Source: Capillibacterium thermochitinicola (GTDB taxonomy: Bacteria; Bacillota; UBA4882; UBA10575). Taken from it: a DNA stretch of 64,000 nt. Made by a program: the position numbers and the translations under genes. The notes under the pieces were generated by a model. That model was not told the origin of the DNA. It searched no databases and worked only from the letters and a program-made list of their open reading frames with translations. The stretch's first letter is position 1. Each line of letters begins with the position of its first letter. Below, piece by piece: positions 52,807 to 61,951 of the stretch. Location: the NCBI RefSeq assembly GCF_013664685.1, contig NZ_JAAKDE010000010.1, positions 1 to 64,000 on the forward strand, in the 5' to 3' direction.

Positions 52807-53610
52807 TTAGCGGTCAATTACGGTGATATCCTCACCAAACCATTTATTGGAGATGGCCGCCAGCGTGCCGTCTTTTGCCATCGCGATAAGGGTATCCTGG
52901 AATTTTTCCATTAACGACTGATCGTTTTTGCGGAACCCGATGCCGTATTCTTCGCTGGCCAAAGCCTCGTCCAAGACGATAAAGTTCTTGTCTTTTTGTT
53001 GGATGTAATAGCGCGCCACGATCTCATCCATCAGGACCGCATCCAAGCCGCCCATTTCCAGGTCCATGAGCGCGGTCATGTTCTCGTCAAATTCGATGAC
53101 GTTCCCTAACGAGGCTTCAAAGCCGGGGGCGCTACTTAAGGCATCTTTTGCGCTGGAGCCGGCCTGCAAGCCCAGGGTTTTTCCGGCCAAAGCGGCCAGG
53201 GAGGTGATCCCCGAATCCGCCCGGACGATGACGACCTGCCGGTTATCCATGTATGGTTTGGTAAAGAGGATATTCTTCTGGCGTTCGGGGGTTATGGTTA
53301 AGCCGTTCCAGATACAGTCGATATTTTTTGTATTTAATTCTTGTTCTTTGGCATCCCAGTTGATTGGTTGCAACTTAAGTTCAATACCGAGACGGCGGCA
53401 AGCTTCTTTGGCCACATCGATATCAAAACCGACGATCTGCCCGTTTTCATCCCGGAACCCCATCGGCGGGAAGCTGTCATCCAACCCCAGGACAAAGACG
53501 CCTTTCTTTTTCACATCTTCCCAGGAAGTATCCTTTTTCGTGCCGGAACATCCGGAGAGAAGGAAGAGGACGGACAACAAAATGAGGACAAAAGCAAGGC
53601 TTCTCTTCAT
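52807..53610 (-). CDS. Amino-acid ABC transporter substrate-binding lipoprotein
   Basis: Type-2 binding protein of 267 residues. The N-terminus MKRSLAFVLILLSVLFLLSGCSG is a lipoprotein signal with lipobox LSGC, so it is tethered to the membrane. The body has VLGLDDSFPPMGFRDENGQIVGFDIDVAKEACRRLGIELKL and WNGLTITPERQKNILFTKPY, typical of polar amino-acid receptors. It heads the importer operon. The specific amino acid is unknown. Confidence 0.92.
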   Translation of the reverse strand: MKRSLAFVLILLSVLFLLSGCSGTKKDTSWEDVKKKGVFVLGLDDSFPPMGFRDENGQIVGFDIDVAKEACRRLGIELKLQPINWDAKEQELNTKNIDCIWNGLTITPERQKNILFTKPYMDNRQVVIVRADSGITSLAALAGKTLGLQAGSSAKDALSSAPGFEASLGNVIEFDENMTALMDLEMGGLDAVLMDEIVARYYIQQKDKNFIVLDEALASEEYGIGFRKNDQSLMEKFQDTLIAMAKDGTLAAISNKWFGEDITVIDR

Positions 53611-53913
53611 AAATAATCACCCCATAAGTATTTGTATGCAATTATAATACTTGAAAATAAGTTGATAGTAAAGGGTGAAACTGTAACAAAATACTCTCCT
53701 TTCGTATATTTTTGTTGGTCCATGCCGGGGATCAAGGGGGTAGGCTAGCATATTTCTTTCTATGAAACAAATTAGACCAAGATTTTTTTGCAAAACGCTA
53801 AAATCTCTTTCGTGAAAGGAGAAGGGAAATCAATTTCAAACGAGAATTAAAATAAAAACATATTTATATTAAATCAATATAGGGTTAATTCTTTTCTCAG
53901 CGTGAAAGGAGAC

Positions 53914-54030
53914 ATGGGTTTGTCCAGTAGCGACATAATAAAGATCCTCCGGTTACCGGTCAGCGGTTTAAAAAAAGGTGAACGAACCCCCGCGTTTCAC
54001 CTTTTTTTGTCGATAATTAAAGGATTGTAG
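53914..54030 (+). CDS. Possible 38-codon leader peptide
   Basis: ATG 53914 stands 5 bases after AAAGGAG and opens a frame of 38 codons (MGLSSSDIIKILRLPVSGLK...) ending at TAG 54028-54030. The frame runs through the strong hairpin at 53970-54008, so ribosome progress could affect termination upstream of the hybrid kinase. No homology is recognised and coding is unproven. The rest of 53611-54081 has no other gene that I can support; a GTGAAAGGAGA direct repeat occurs at about 53813 and 53901. Confidence 0.3.
   Translation: MGLSSSDIIKILRLPVSGLKKGERTPAFHLFLSIIKGL
53970..54008. terminator. Perfect terminator upstream of the hybrid kinase
   Basis: AAAAAAAGGTGAA (53970-53982) pairs with TTCACCTTTTTTT (53996-54008). 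It works in both directions. On the plus strand it lies 74 bases before the kinase start, so it either ends a short leader transcript or attenuates the kinase gene. Confidence 0.85.
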
Positions 54031-54081
54031 AGGAAGTCCAAGGATGAAGTGGGGAAATCTGAGGACCAAGGAGGGAAGATT

Positions 54082-56877
54082 ATGGCGACAATTCTTATTA
54101 TTGAAGACCATGCCCTCAGCCGACAGATGCTCAACACCTGGCTTGGGTACACGGGACATTCCATCTTAAAGGCGGGTAGTGGAGAAGAAGCCCTGGCGAT
54201 TGCCCGGCTAAAAGTGCCAGATTTAATCATCAGTGACATCGTGATGCCGGGGATGGACGGTTTCGAACTGGTCCGCCGCTTGCGGCGGGAAAATCGGTTG
54301 CGCAAGATTCCGGTTATCTTCTATACAGCCACCTACCGCCAACCCCAAGTTATCCATCTCCGTGAGCTGAATGAAACCTGCCAAGCAATCCCGAAGGCTT
54401 CCGAGCCATCCGCTCTCTTGGAAGCCATCAATAAAGTGTTGGGCCCCCCACCGTTGAACATACCGCAAGCCGCTACTGAGGAGGCGGCTGCTACCGCCGA
54501 TTCGGTGCAGACCATCTTCCGCCAGAGCGCGGGATTACGGTTGGCCATTTTAATGGAGCTCAGTTATAATTTGGTTTCCGAACGTAATCCGGCGGTGCTT
54601 TTGGAAGCCTTTTGCCGGGGGGCGCGGGGGTTTATCGACTGTCAATCGGCGCTATTGGCGATTGAGGATGAAAAGACAAAGAGCCGTTATTTCTGGGATA
54701 AACAACAAGGCAAAGAGGCAGAGAATGTTGGCCAACTCATTCCGCCGCCGGTAATCATCCGCCAAGTGATCAGGGAGCGGCAACCATTCCGGTGGCCGCG
54801 GAACGAAAAAGCCCCCAACGGGCACCAAGGGCAGAAACTGAGCGCCTACCGGTCATTGCTGGTTGTGCCGGTGGCCACCCCCAATAAAGTGTACGGCTGG
54901 GTAGCCCTGGGCAATAAAGAGCACGGGGGATACTTTACGGAAGAAGATGCGGAAATGATTATGTGCCTCAGTAAACAGGTGGCGCTGGCCTACGAAAACC
55001 TCCTGCTTATGCAGAAACTGCAGGAAAACGAGAAGCGTTTACGGTTGGTCCTCTCGACGACCGGACTTTGCACCTGGACGTGGGATTTGGATTCGGACCA
55101 GTTTACTTGCTGGTTGGATGGGCATAACCAAGAACCGGTGGCACTGACGTCCAGTGAGTTTTTTGCCGCCATTGATCCCCGGGACCGGGCGGAGGTTTAC
55201 AACCGGCTGAAGCGGGCAATCCGCCTTGGCCATGATTTTGAGGTCGAGTACCGTACGAATTGTCACGGGCAGCAGCACTGGAACCTGTCCAAAGGGTTGG
55301 TCAACCGGGTCGGAAAGGATACGACCGAGGTAATTGGGATTAACTTGGACATCACCGAACGCAAGCGGATGGAAGAAGAGGCCCTTGCTTCGGAGCGGGA
55401 ACTGCTGAAAATCACCCTTAATTCACTGGAGGAAGGGGTGATTGCCACCGACCAGAACGGCCGGGTGATGCTGCTGAATTGTGCGGCCCGGAAGATGATT
55501 GGCTGTAGCGAAGAAGAGGCCTACAATCAACCCCTCAGTCATCTCTTGACCGTCTGCGATGAAAAAACCGGCGAAAAATTTGAAACTTTTCCGCCGGAGG
55601 CCAACCACCCCGATCTGGTGTTAATCACCCGCAATATGGGGAAGATTCCGATCACGCTCCAGAACTCCCCCATTAAGCTGCTGAACGGGAAAGAGATCGG
55701 CATGGTCACTGTTTTTCAGGATATCACGGAAAAACGCCAAGCCGAGCGGGAGCTGATCAAGTCGGCAAAGTTGGAGTCGTTGGGGGTCTTGGCCGCGGGC
55801 ATTGCCCACGACTTCAACAATATACTGGCTGCGATCATCTCCAATCTTCAGTTGGCCACGGTTCAGTATGCCAAACAGATCGATATCTCTTCCACTCTGG
55901 CTCAGACGGTAGAGATCTCCTATAAAGCCAGTGCCTTAACCAAACAACTACTGACCTTTGCCAAAGGCGGGGCCCCGGTGAAAAAAAATGCACCGCTTGA
56001 CCGGTTAATCCGGGAGACGACCGAATTTGTGCTCCGGGGTTCCAACATTAAAGTGGAATACCAGATTCCTTCTGACCTTTGGCCTGTTGCCATCGATGTC
56101 GGACAGATCAGTCAGGTCATCCATAACCTGGTGCTCAACGCTAAACAGGCGATGCAACACGGCGGCATTATTACCATCAGCGTACATAATGTGGAAATCG
56201 GGGCCAATCAAAAACAAAAGCTGAAGCCGGGTAATTATGTGCAGATAACCATTACGGACCAGGGTGTGGGGATTAAGCCGGAGATCCTAGGGAAGATCTT
56301 TGATCCGTTTTTCACCACCAAACCCAGTGGTAACGGGCTTGGACTGGCGACGGCGTTTTCGATCATCCGGCAACACGACGGAGTAATCGAAGTGGAATCG
56401 GAGGTGGAGGTCGGCTCGACTTTCCGGATTTACTTACCCGCTTCCACCCAAGCGGCGGAGAGGGAAACGGAAGAACATGAAACAACGGTACCGGGAGAAC
56501 GGTTGCGGATTTTGCTGATGGACGATGAAGAGTTGATCTGCCGGGCGGTCGCCGAACTGTTGACCAATTTCGGCCATGAGATTGTAACCACGCACAATGG
56601 GGAGGAGACCATCAAGGCCTACCAGGAGGCCAAATTGGAGAACAACCCCTTTGACGTGGTGATCCTGGACCTCACCATCCCCGGTGGAATCGGAGGGAAA
56701 GAAGTCATTACCAGACTACGGAGTTTTGACCCGCAGATCAAAGCAATCGTTTGTAGCGGTTATGCTTCGGATCCGATCATGGCCGATTACCAAAAACATG
56801 GTTTTTCCGGCGTGGTCAGTAAACCGTACCGGATCGATGAATTACTGGCGGTTTTACGGCAGGTTACGGTGGACTAA
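54082..56877 (+). CDS. Hybrid histidine kinase (REC-GAF-PAS-PAS-HK-REC)
   Basis: Cytoplasmic signalling protein of about 931 residues with no membrane segment. Order: receiver 1 (LIIEDHALS..., Asp in LIISDIVMPGMDG), GAF (about 165-325), PAS (about 330-445) with ITERKRMEEE, second PAS (about 455-570) with ITEKRQAEREL, HisKA with phospho-acceptor AGIAHDFNNILAAI, ATPase with ITDQGVGI and FFTTKPSGNGLGLA, and receiver 2 (LLMDDEELI, VVILDLTIPGGIGG). ATG 54082 follows AAGGAGGG. Receivers at both ends suggest it is itself a phosphorelay node. No output regulator is adjacent. Confidence 0.93.
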   Translation: MATILIIEDHALSRQMLNTWLGYTGHSILKAGSGEEALAIARLKVPDLIISDIVMPGMDGFELVRRLRRENRLRKIPVIFYTATYRQPQVIHLRELNETCQAIPKASEPSALLEAINKVLGPPPLNIPQAATEEAAATADSVQTIFRQSAGLRLAILMELSYNLVSERNPAVLLEAFCRGARGFIDCQSALLAIEDEKTKSRYFWDKQQGKEAENVGQLIPPPVIIRQVIRERQPFRWPRNEKAPNGHQGQKLSAYRSLLVVPVATPNKVYGWVALGNKEHGGYFTEEDAEMIMCLSKQVALAYENLLLMQKLQENEKRLRLVLSTTGLCTWTWDLDSDQFTCWLDGHNQEPVALTSSEFFAAIDPRDRAEVYNRLKRAIRLGHDFEVEYRTNCHGQQHWNLSKGLVNRVGKDTTEVIGINLDITERKRMEEEALASERELLKITLNSLEEGVIATDQNGRVMLLNCAARKMIGCSEEEAYNQPLSHLLTVCDEKTGEKFETFPPEANHPDLVLITRNMGKIPITLQNSPIKLLNGKEIGMVTVFQDITEKRQAERELIKSAKLESLGVLAAGIAHDFNNILAAIISNLQLATVQYAKQIDISSTLAQTVEISYKASALTKQLLTFAKGGAPVKKNAPLDRLIRETTEFVLRGSNIKVEYQIPSDLWPVAIDVGQISQVIHNLVLNAKQAMQHGGIITISVHNVEIGANQKQKLKPGNYVQITITDQGVGIKPEILGKIFDPFFTTKPSGNGLGLATAFSIIRQHDGVIEVESEVEVGSTFRIYLPASTQAAERETEEHETTVPGERLRILLMDDEELICRAVAELLTNFGHEIVTTHNGEETIKAYQEAKLENNPFDVVILDLTIPGGIGGKEVITRLRSFDPQIKAIVCSGYASDPIMADYQKHGFSGVVSKPYRIDELLAVLRQVTVD

Positions 56878-57034
56878 TAATTTTACACTTTTAGTGAAAA
56901 TATACTAATTTCTATCAGAAGCTTGCAACATTTACAAAAATTATCTAGAATAGTAAAAGGATAGACAAAAAAGGGTATGTCCAGTTCATCGGGGGATTAC
57001 AAAATAAAAAAACAAAAACAAAGGAGGCTCCTGA

Positions 57035-58117
57035 ATGTTTAAAAAAGTCTTAATTGCTCTGGTAATCTTGGTGGTGGCCGTATTGGTCGTGGTCAACGTG
57101 GGACAACGTACCGGCGTGCTCAAGATGGGCCGCATGAAAGTGGGAATGGTAACCGATGCCGGTACCATTGACGACAAATCATTCAACCAGGGGACTTGGG
57201 AAGGGGTTGTGCAAGCCGGAGAGGAACTTGGCTTGGAAACAAAGTATTTGAAACCGGCGGGGACAACCGAAGCCGATTATCTGACTGAGATTGGCAATCT
57301 TTATGATGCGGGCTTCAAATTTATGGTCTGCCCTGGCTTTAAGTTTGAAACAGCCATTTACCAAGCACAAGAGCGGTATCCGGATGCCAAATTCGTTCTC
57401 ATTGACGGGAATCCCCATGCGGGTGATTTTGTGCCGGTGGTGAAAGAAAATACCGTTTCGATCTTTTTCGCGGAGCATGAATCCGGTTTTGTCGCTGGTG
57501 TGGCCACGGCGTTGCAATTGCAAGAAGGAGAACTGGGCTTTATCGGTGGTATGGAGATCCCGGCAGTCCAGAAATTTAACTGGGGATTCCAACAGGGGGT
57601 CAAATACGCCAACGCCAATTTAGGAACAAACATGGTGATCCGTCCGGAAAATGTGATCTACCAGGGATCTTTCGATAACGTGGCAGCCGGGCAACAACTG
57701 GCCGCGCAGATGTACGACCGCGGGGTGAAAGCGATCTTTGCCGCCGCCGGCGGGGTCGGGATCGGTGTGATCAATGAGGCGAAAGCCCGGGCCCGGGCCG
57801 GTCAGGAAGTCTGGGTGGTCGGGGTTGACGTCGACCAATATTACGAAGGCATCTATGAAGGCAATAAGTCGGTCATCCTGACTTCAGCGATGAAACAGAT
57901 CAAGAAAGCCACCTATGATATGATCAAAGCCGAGACCGAGGGGAAATTCCCCGGTGGGCAGATCCTGGTCTTTGATGCGAAAAACGACGGGATCGGGATT
58001 CCGGAAAAGAATCCGAATCTCCGCTCCGATGTGGAAAGCAAGGTCGCCGAGGTCTACGCCAAGTTAAAGAGCGGCGAGATCGTCGTTTCCGATATGCGCG
58101 GGGATTTGATCCGGTAA
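57035..58117 (+). CDS. BMP-family nucleoside ABC transporter binding protein
   Basis: Binding protein of the Bmp/TmpC/Med family, 360 residues. The N-terminus has one hydrophobic stretch (VLIALVILVVAVLVVVNVG) without a lipobox cysteine, so an uncleaved anchor or signal peptide is expected. Family marks: VGMVTDAGTIDDKSFNQGTWEGV, FFAEHESGFVAGVATAL and GVDVDQYYEG. AGGAGG precedes ATG 57035. ATPase and two permease genes follow, so it supplies a nucleoside importer. Confidence 0.9.
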   Translation: MFKKVLIALVILVVAVLVVVNVGQRTGVLKMGRMKVGMVTDAGTIDDKSFNQGTWEGVVQAGEELGLETKYLKPAGTTEADYLTEIGNLYDAGFKFMVCPGFKFETAIYQAQERYPDAKFVLIDGNPHAGDFVPVVKENTVSIFFAEHESGFVAGVATALQLQEGELGFIGGMEIPAVQKFNWGFQQGVKYANANLGTNMVIRPENVIYQGSFDNVAAGQQLAAQMYDRGVKAIFAAAGGVGIGVINEAKARARAGQEVWVVGVDVDQYYEGIYEGNKSVILTSAMKQIKKATYDMIKAETEGKFPGGQILVFDAKNDGIGIPEKNPNLRSDVESKVAEVYAKLKSGEIVVSDMRGDLIR

Positions 58118-58156
58118 CATCTTATAATATATTGTAGTGAAGAAGGGAAATTCAGG

Positions 58157-58193
58157 AAAAGAGGAGGAATCATCACAATCCTCTTCTTTTCTT
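58157..58193 (+). terminator. Weak hairpin after the BMP gene
   Basis: AAAAGAGGAGGAAT pairs with ATCCTCTTCTTTT through an imperfect stem, then TCTTATC. It probably sets partial termination between binding protein and ATPase genes. Confidence 0.5.
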
Positions 58194-58312
58194 ATCTGCA
58201 GGAATTGTTTTCGGCCATTCCTTAATTGCAAATATAGTTTATAATAGAAGGGACAGTGGTTGATCGGGCTGACACGTGTTACGGCCATTAACTAGCGAAA
58301 AGGAGCGATGTA

Positions 58313-59836
58313 ATGGAGTATATCGTCGAAATGCTGCGGATCCGGAAAGAGTTTCCCGGTGTCGTCGCCAATGATGACATTACATTGCAGTTGAAACCGG
58401 GCGAGATCCATGCCTTGCTGGGGGAAAACGGCGCGGGAAAATCCACTCTGATGAGTATCTTGTTCGGTCTTTACCCGCCGGACCGGGGGACCATCAAGGT
58501 CCGCGACCAGGAAGTGAAGATCAGCGACCCCAATGTCGCCAATGCGCTGGGGATCGGCATGGTGCACCAGCACTTTAAATTGGTCCATAACTTTACGGTG
58601 ACGGAAAATATCATGCTGGGAATGGAAATGACCAAAGGGCTGGTGATTGACCACAAGGCGGCGGCGGAACGAATCAGACAGCTTTCGCAGCGGTACGGGC
58701 TGAATGTGGATCCCGAGGCGAAGATTGAAGACATCTCCGTCGGGATGCAACAGCGGGTTGAGATCTTGAAGATGCTCTACCGGGACGCCGAGGTTTTAAT
58801 CTTTGATGAACCCACTTCCGTGCTTACGCCCCAAGAAATTCAGGATTTGATGGTGATCATGCGCAACCTGGTGAAAGAGGGCAAATCCATTATCTTAATC
58901 ACCCATAAGCTCAAGGAGATTAAGGCCATTGCCGACCGGTGCACGGTGATCCGCCGGGGGCGGGTGGTCGGTACCGTAGAGGTGGCTACGACCAGTGAGG
59001 AAGAGTTGGCCCGGATGATGGTCGGCCGGGAGGTCAGTTTTGTTGTTGAAAAAGAGGACCGGGTGGCCGGCGATGTTGTCCTTAAGGTTGAGAACCTGTC
59101 CGCCTATGACAACCGGAAGGTAATGGCGCTCAAGAACTTCTCCCTGGAAGTACGGGCCGGCGAGATTGTGGGACTGGCCGGTGTCGAAGGCAACGGCCAG
59201 ACCGAACTGGTGGAGGTCATTACCGGCCTGCGCAAGGCAGAGAGCGGCCGGGTGCTGCTGAAGGGGATTGACATTACTAATTCCTCGATCCGGGACCGGA
59301 TCCGGATGGGAATCGCCCACATTCCGGCGGACCGCCACAAACACGGCTTGATTCTCGATTATACGCTCCAGGAGAATATGATTCTTAAAGTTTACGACCA
59401 AGCGCCCTTTGCCGAAAAGGGCCGCTTAAACCGGGAAGCCATCACCGAGTATGCCACCCGCTTGATGGCGGAGTTTGATGTCCGTGCGGGCCAGGGGGCA
59501 AGCGCTTTGGCCCGTTCGCTCTCGGGCGGCAACCAGCAGAAGGCTATCGTCGGGCGGGAGATTGACCTCAATCCCGAGCTTCTCCTGGCGGTCCAGCCCA
59601 CCCGCGGGCTGGACGTGGGGGCCATTGAGTATATCCACCGCCGGATCATTGAGCAGAGGGATAAGGGCAAGGCCGTGCTGCTGGTCTCTTTGGAGCTGGA
59701 TGAGATCTTGAACCTGTCCGACCGGATCGCGGTGATCCACAACGGCGAGTTGGTCGGGCTCGTTGATGCGAAGACCACCAATGAACATGAGATCGGCCTG
59801 ATGATGGCCGGAGGGCAAAGGGGGAAGACCGCTTGA
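58313..59836 (+). CDS. Nucleoside ABC transporter ATP-binding protein (tandem domains)
   Basis: Two-domain ATPase of 507 residues, NupA/BmpA-associated class. Domain 1: Walker A GENGAGKST, VHQHFKLVHNFTVTENIMLG and Walker B VLIFDEPTSVLTP. Domain 2: GVEGNGQTE in the Walker A place, signature SLSGGNQQKA and LLAVQPTRGLDVG, where the usual catalytic Glu after Walker B Asp is replaced (AVQPTR), common in this family. ATG 58313 follows AAAGGAGCG. It overlaps the next gene by 4 bases. Confidence 0.92.
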   Translation: MEYIVEMLRIRKEFPGVVANDDITLQLKPGEIHALLGENGAGKSTLMSILFGLYPPDRGTIKVRDQEVKISDPNVANALGIGMVHQHFKLVHNFTVTENIMLGMEMTKGLVIDHKAAAERIRQLSQRYGLNVDPEAKIEDISVGMQQRVEILKMLYRDAEVLIFDEPTSVLTPQEIQDLMVIMRNLVKEGKSIILITHKLKEIKAIADRCTVIRRGRVVGTVEVATTSEEELARMMVGREVSFVVEKEDRVAGDVVLKVENLSAYDNRKVMALKNFSLEVRAGEIVGLAGVEGNGQTELVEVITGLRKAESGRVLLKGIDITNSSIRDRIRMGIAHIPADRHKHGLILDYTLQENMILKVYDQAPFAEKGRLNREAITEYATRLMAEFDVRAGQGASALARSLSGGNQQKAIVGREIDLNPELLLAVQPTRGLDVGAIEYIHRRIIEQRDKGKAVLLVSLELDEILNLSDRIAVIHNGELVGLVDAKTTNEHEIGLMMAGGQRGKTA

Positions 59837-60951
59837 AGAAAGAGACCGGACAAGAATACACCGTGGCGCTGTTGGCGATAGTTTTTGGCTTACTGGCCGG
59901 GGCCTGCCTGATGCTGGTGACCGGTAACAACCCGCTGCTCGGCTTCTTCTACCTTTTTAGTGGCGGATTGATGAATATTACGCGGATTGGGAACACCCTG
60001 GCCACGGCGACACCACTGGTCTTTACCGGTTTATCGGTGGCCTTTGCCTTCAAAACAGGGCTCTTTAACATCGGCGCGGCCGGGCAGATGTTGATCGGGG
60101 GCCTGTGTGCCACCGCGCTGGGGCTGACCGTTCCTTGGCCGAAGCCGCTTCTCCTTCCGGTGATCGTGCTGGCGGCGGCTTTGGGCGGTGCCCTTTGGGG
60201 GCTGGTCCCCGGATGGTTAAAGGCCAAATTTAACGTGCATGAAGTGGTCTGCACCATTATGATGAACTGGATTGCCTACTGGTCGGTTTACTATATCGTT
60301 CCTGCCTATTTCAAGGGGGCATATCTGGAGACCGAGTCGCGGCGGATTCCCGCGGCCGCTTCGTTGAAAGTGGACTGGTTGACCAAATTGTTTAAGGGTT
60401 CCTACATTAACCTTGGCTTTTTCCTCGCCATTGGCGTCGTACTGCTCGTCGCCTATATTCTGGAACGGACAACCCTCGGCTACGAGTTGAAGGCCGTGGG
60501 CTATAACCGTGATGCGGCGGAGTACGCCGGGATTCAGGCGAACCGGAATATTGTTTTGTCCATGGTAATTGCCGGGGCTTGTGCCGGGTTAGGCGGTGCC
60601 GCTTTTTATGTGGGTTATGCCTCCAACATGCAGATTGGCGTCATGCCGAGCCAGGGCTTTGACGGGATCGCCGTGGCCCTGCTGGGGGCCAACTCCCCGT
60701 GGGGCGTGTTTATGGCGGCGATCTTCTTTGGCCTCCTCCACTCGGGGAAAGGGTTCATGAACGCCATGACCAAGGTCCCGCCGGAGATCGCCGATTCGAT
60801 CATCGCCACGATCATCTATTTCGCGGCGACCAGCGTGCTAATTGAAAGGCTCCGGGCGCGGTGGCAGCGCCGCCGGCAAGCCCAGGATAGGACCGATCTT
60901 GCTCCGGGTCCGGAGGCTGGATTACAGGAGAAAGTGGGAGGTGCGGAGTAA
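59833..60951 (+). CDS. Nucleoside ABC transporter permease (NupB-like)
   Basis: Permease of 372 residues with eight or more helices, marks TPLVFTGLSVAFAFKTGLFNIGAAGQMLIGGL near the start and GFDGIAVALLGANSPWGVFMAAIFFGLLHSGKGFM near the end. TTG 59833 overlaps the ATPase stop as TTGA, suggesting coupled translation. It pairs with the following permease. Confidence 0.9.
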   Translation: MKKETGQEYTVALLAIVFGLLAGACLMLVTGNNPLLGFFYLFSGGLMNITRIGNTLATATPLVFTGLSVAFAFKTGLFNIGAAGQMLIGGLCATALGLTVPWPKPLLLPVIVLAAALGGALWGLVPGWLKAKFNVHEVVCTIMMNWIAYWSVYYIVPAYFKGAYLETESRRIPAAASLKVDWLTKLFKGSYINLGFFLAIGVVLLVAYILERTTLGYELKAVGYNRDAAEYAGIQANRNIVLSMVIAGACAGLGGAAFYVGYASNMQIGVMPSQGFDGIAVALLGANSPWGVFMAAIFFGLLHSGKGFMNAMTKVPPEIADSIIATIIYFAATSVLIERLRARWQRRRQAQDRTDLAPGPEAGLQEKVGGAE

Positions 60952-61904
60952 TGTGGTGGGAGCTGATTGAACAGATTTTTCCGTACGCCATTGCTTATAC
61001 GATCCCGTTGCTCATCACCGCTTTGGGTGGATTATACAGCGAGCGCAGCGGCGTGGTCAACATCGGCCTGGAAGGGTTAATGGTCGTTGGCTTTTTTACC
61101 AGTGCTTTGACCATCTCCCGCTTGGAAAACAGCCTGCCGCCGGAGGTGGCGATCGGACTCGGCCTTGTCTTGGCCACACTGGCCGGGGCCGTTTTCTCGT
61201 TGCTCCATGCTTTTGCCAGTGTTACGCTCAATGCCAACCAGGTGATCAGCGGGACGGCGATTAATATGATCGCCGGGGCTATAACAGTTTATTTGGCCCG
61301 TAATATTACAGGCAGCGGGAATATTCTGATTATGCACGGCTTGATCCGGCGGAATATCCCGGTGCTTTCCGAGATCCCCATTTTGGGCCGGCTCTTCTTT
61401 ACGCAGACTTACGGGACGACCTGGCTGGTCTTGGGGATTCTCTTGCTTTCCTGGTTTTTGTTATACCGGACGCCCTTTGGCTTGCGCCTCCGGGCCTGCG
61501 GGGAACACCCGCAAGCCGCCGATGCAGCCGGGATTAACGTCTACCGGATGCGCTATATTGCCGTCCTGATCTCCGGGGCCTGTGCCGGACTGGGCGGTGC
61601 GATCATCCTGGTGACCTACGCCGGGGAGTTCAACGGGACCGTGGCCGGGTTGGGCTTTTTAGCATTGGCCGCCCTCATCTTCGGACAATGGAAACCTTTG
61701 GGGATTTTGGGGGCGACCTTCTTCTTTGGTCTGGCGAGCACGATCGCCAATGTCTCGCAAGCCCTTCCGGCGCTGGCCAAGGCCCCGGGAATTATCCTCA
61801 AAAACTTCCCTTATATCGTTACCCTCCTGGTTTTGGTCTTCTTCTCCAAATCGACCCAGGCCCCGCGGGCGGCGGGTGAACCGTACGACAAGGGGAAACG
61901 ATAA
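60951..61904 (+). CDS. Nucleoside ABC transporter permease (NupC-like)
   Basis: Second permease, 317 residues: TIPLLITALGGLYSERSGVVNIGLEGLMVVGFFTSAL and GFLALAALIFGQWKPLGILGATFFFGLAS are typical. ATG 60951 overlaps the previous TAA by one base. Together with the preceding genes it completes a BMP-type importer for nucleosides or related purines. Confidence 0.9.
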   Translation: MWWELIEQIFPYAIAYTIPLLITALGGLYSERSGVVNIGLEGLMVVGFFTSALTISRLENSLPPEVAIGLGLVLATLAGAVFSLLHAFASVTLNANQVISGTAINMIAGAITVYLARNITGSGNILIMHGLIRRNIPVLSEIPILGRLFFTQTYGTTWLVLGILLLSWFLLYRTPFGLRLRACGEHPQAADAAGINVYRMRYIAVLISGACAGLGGAIILVTYAGEFNGTVAGLGFLALAALIFGQWKPLGILGATFFFGLASTIANVSQALPALAKAPGIILKNFPYIVTLLVLVFFSKSTQAPRAAGEPYDKGKR

Positions 61905-61951
61905 GCCCTAAGACAACAGGAATTTCAGAAAGGAGTTTATCGGAGTTAAGC

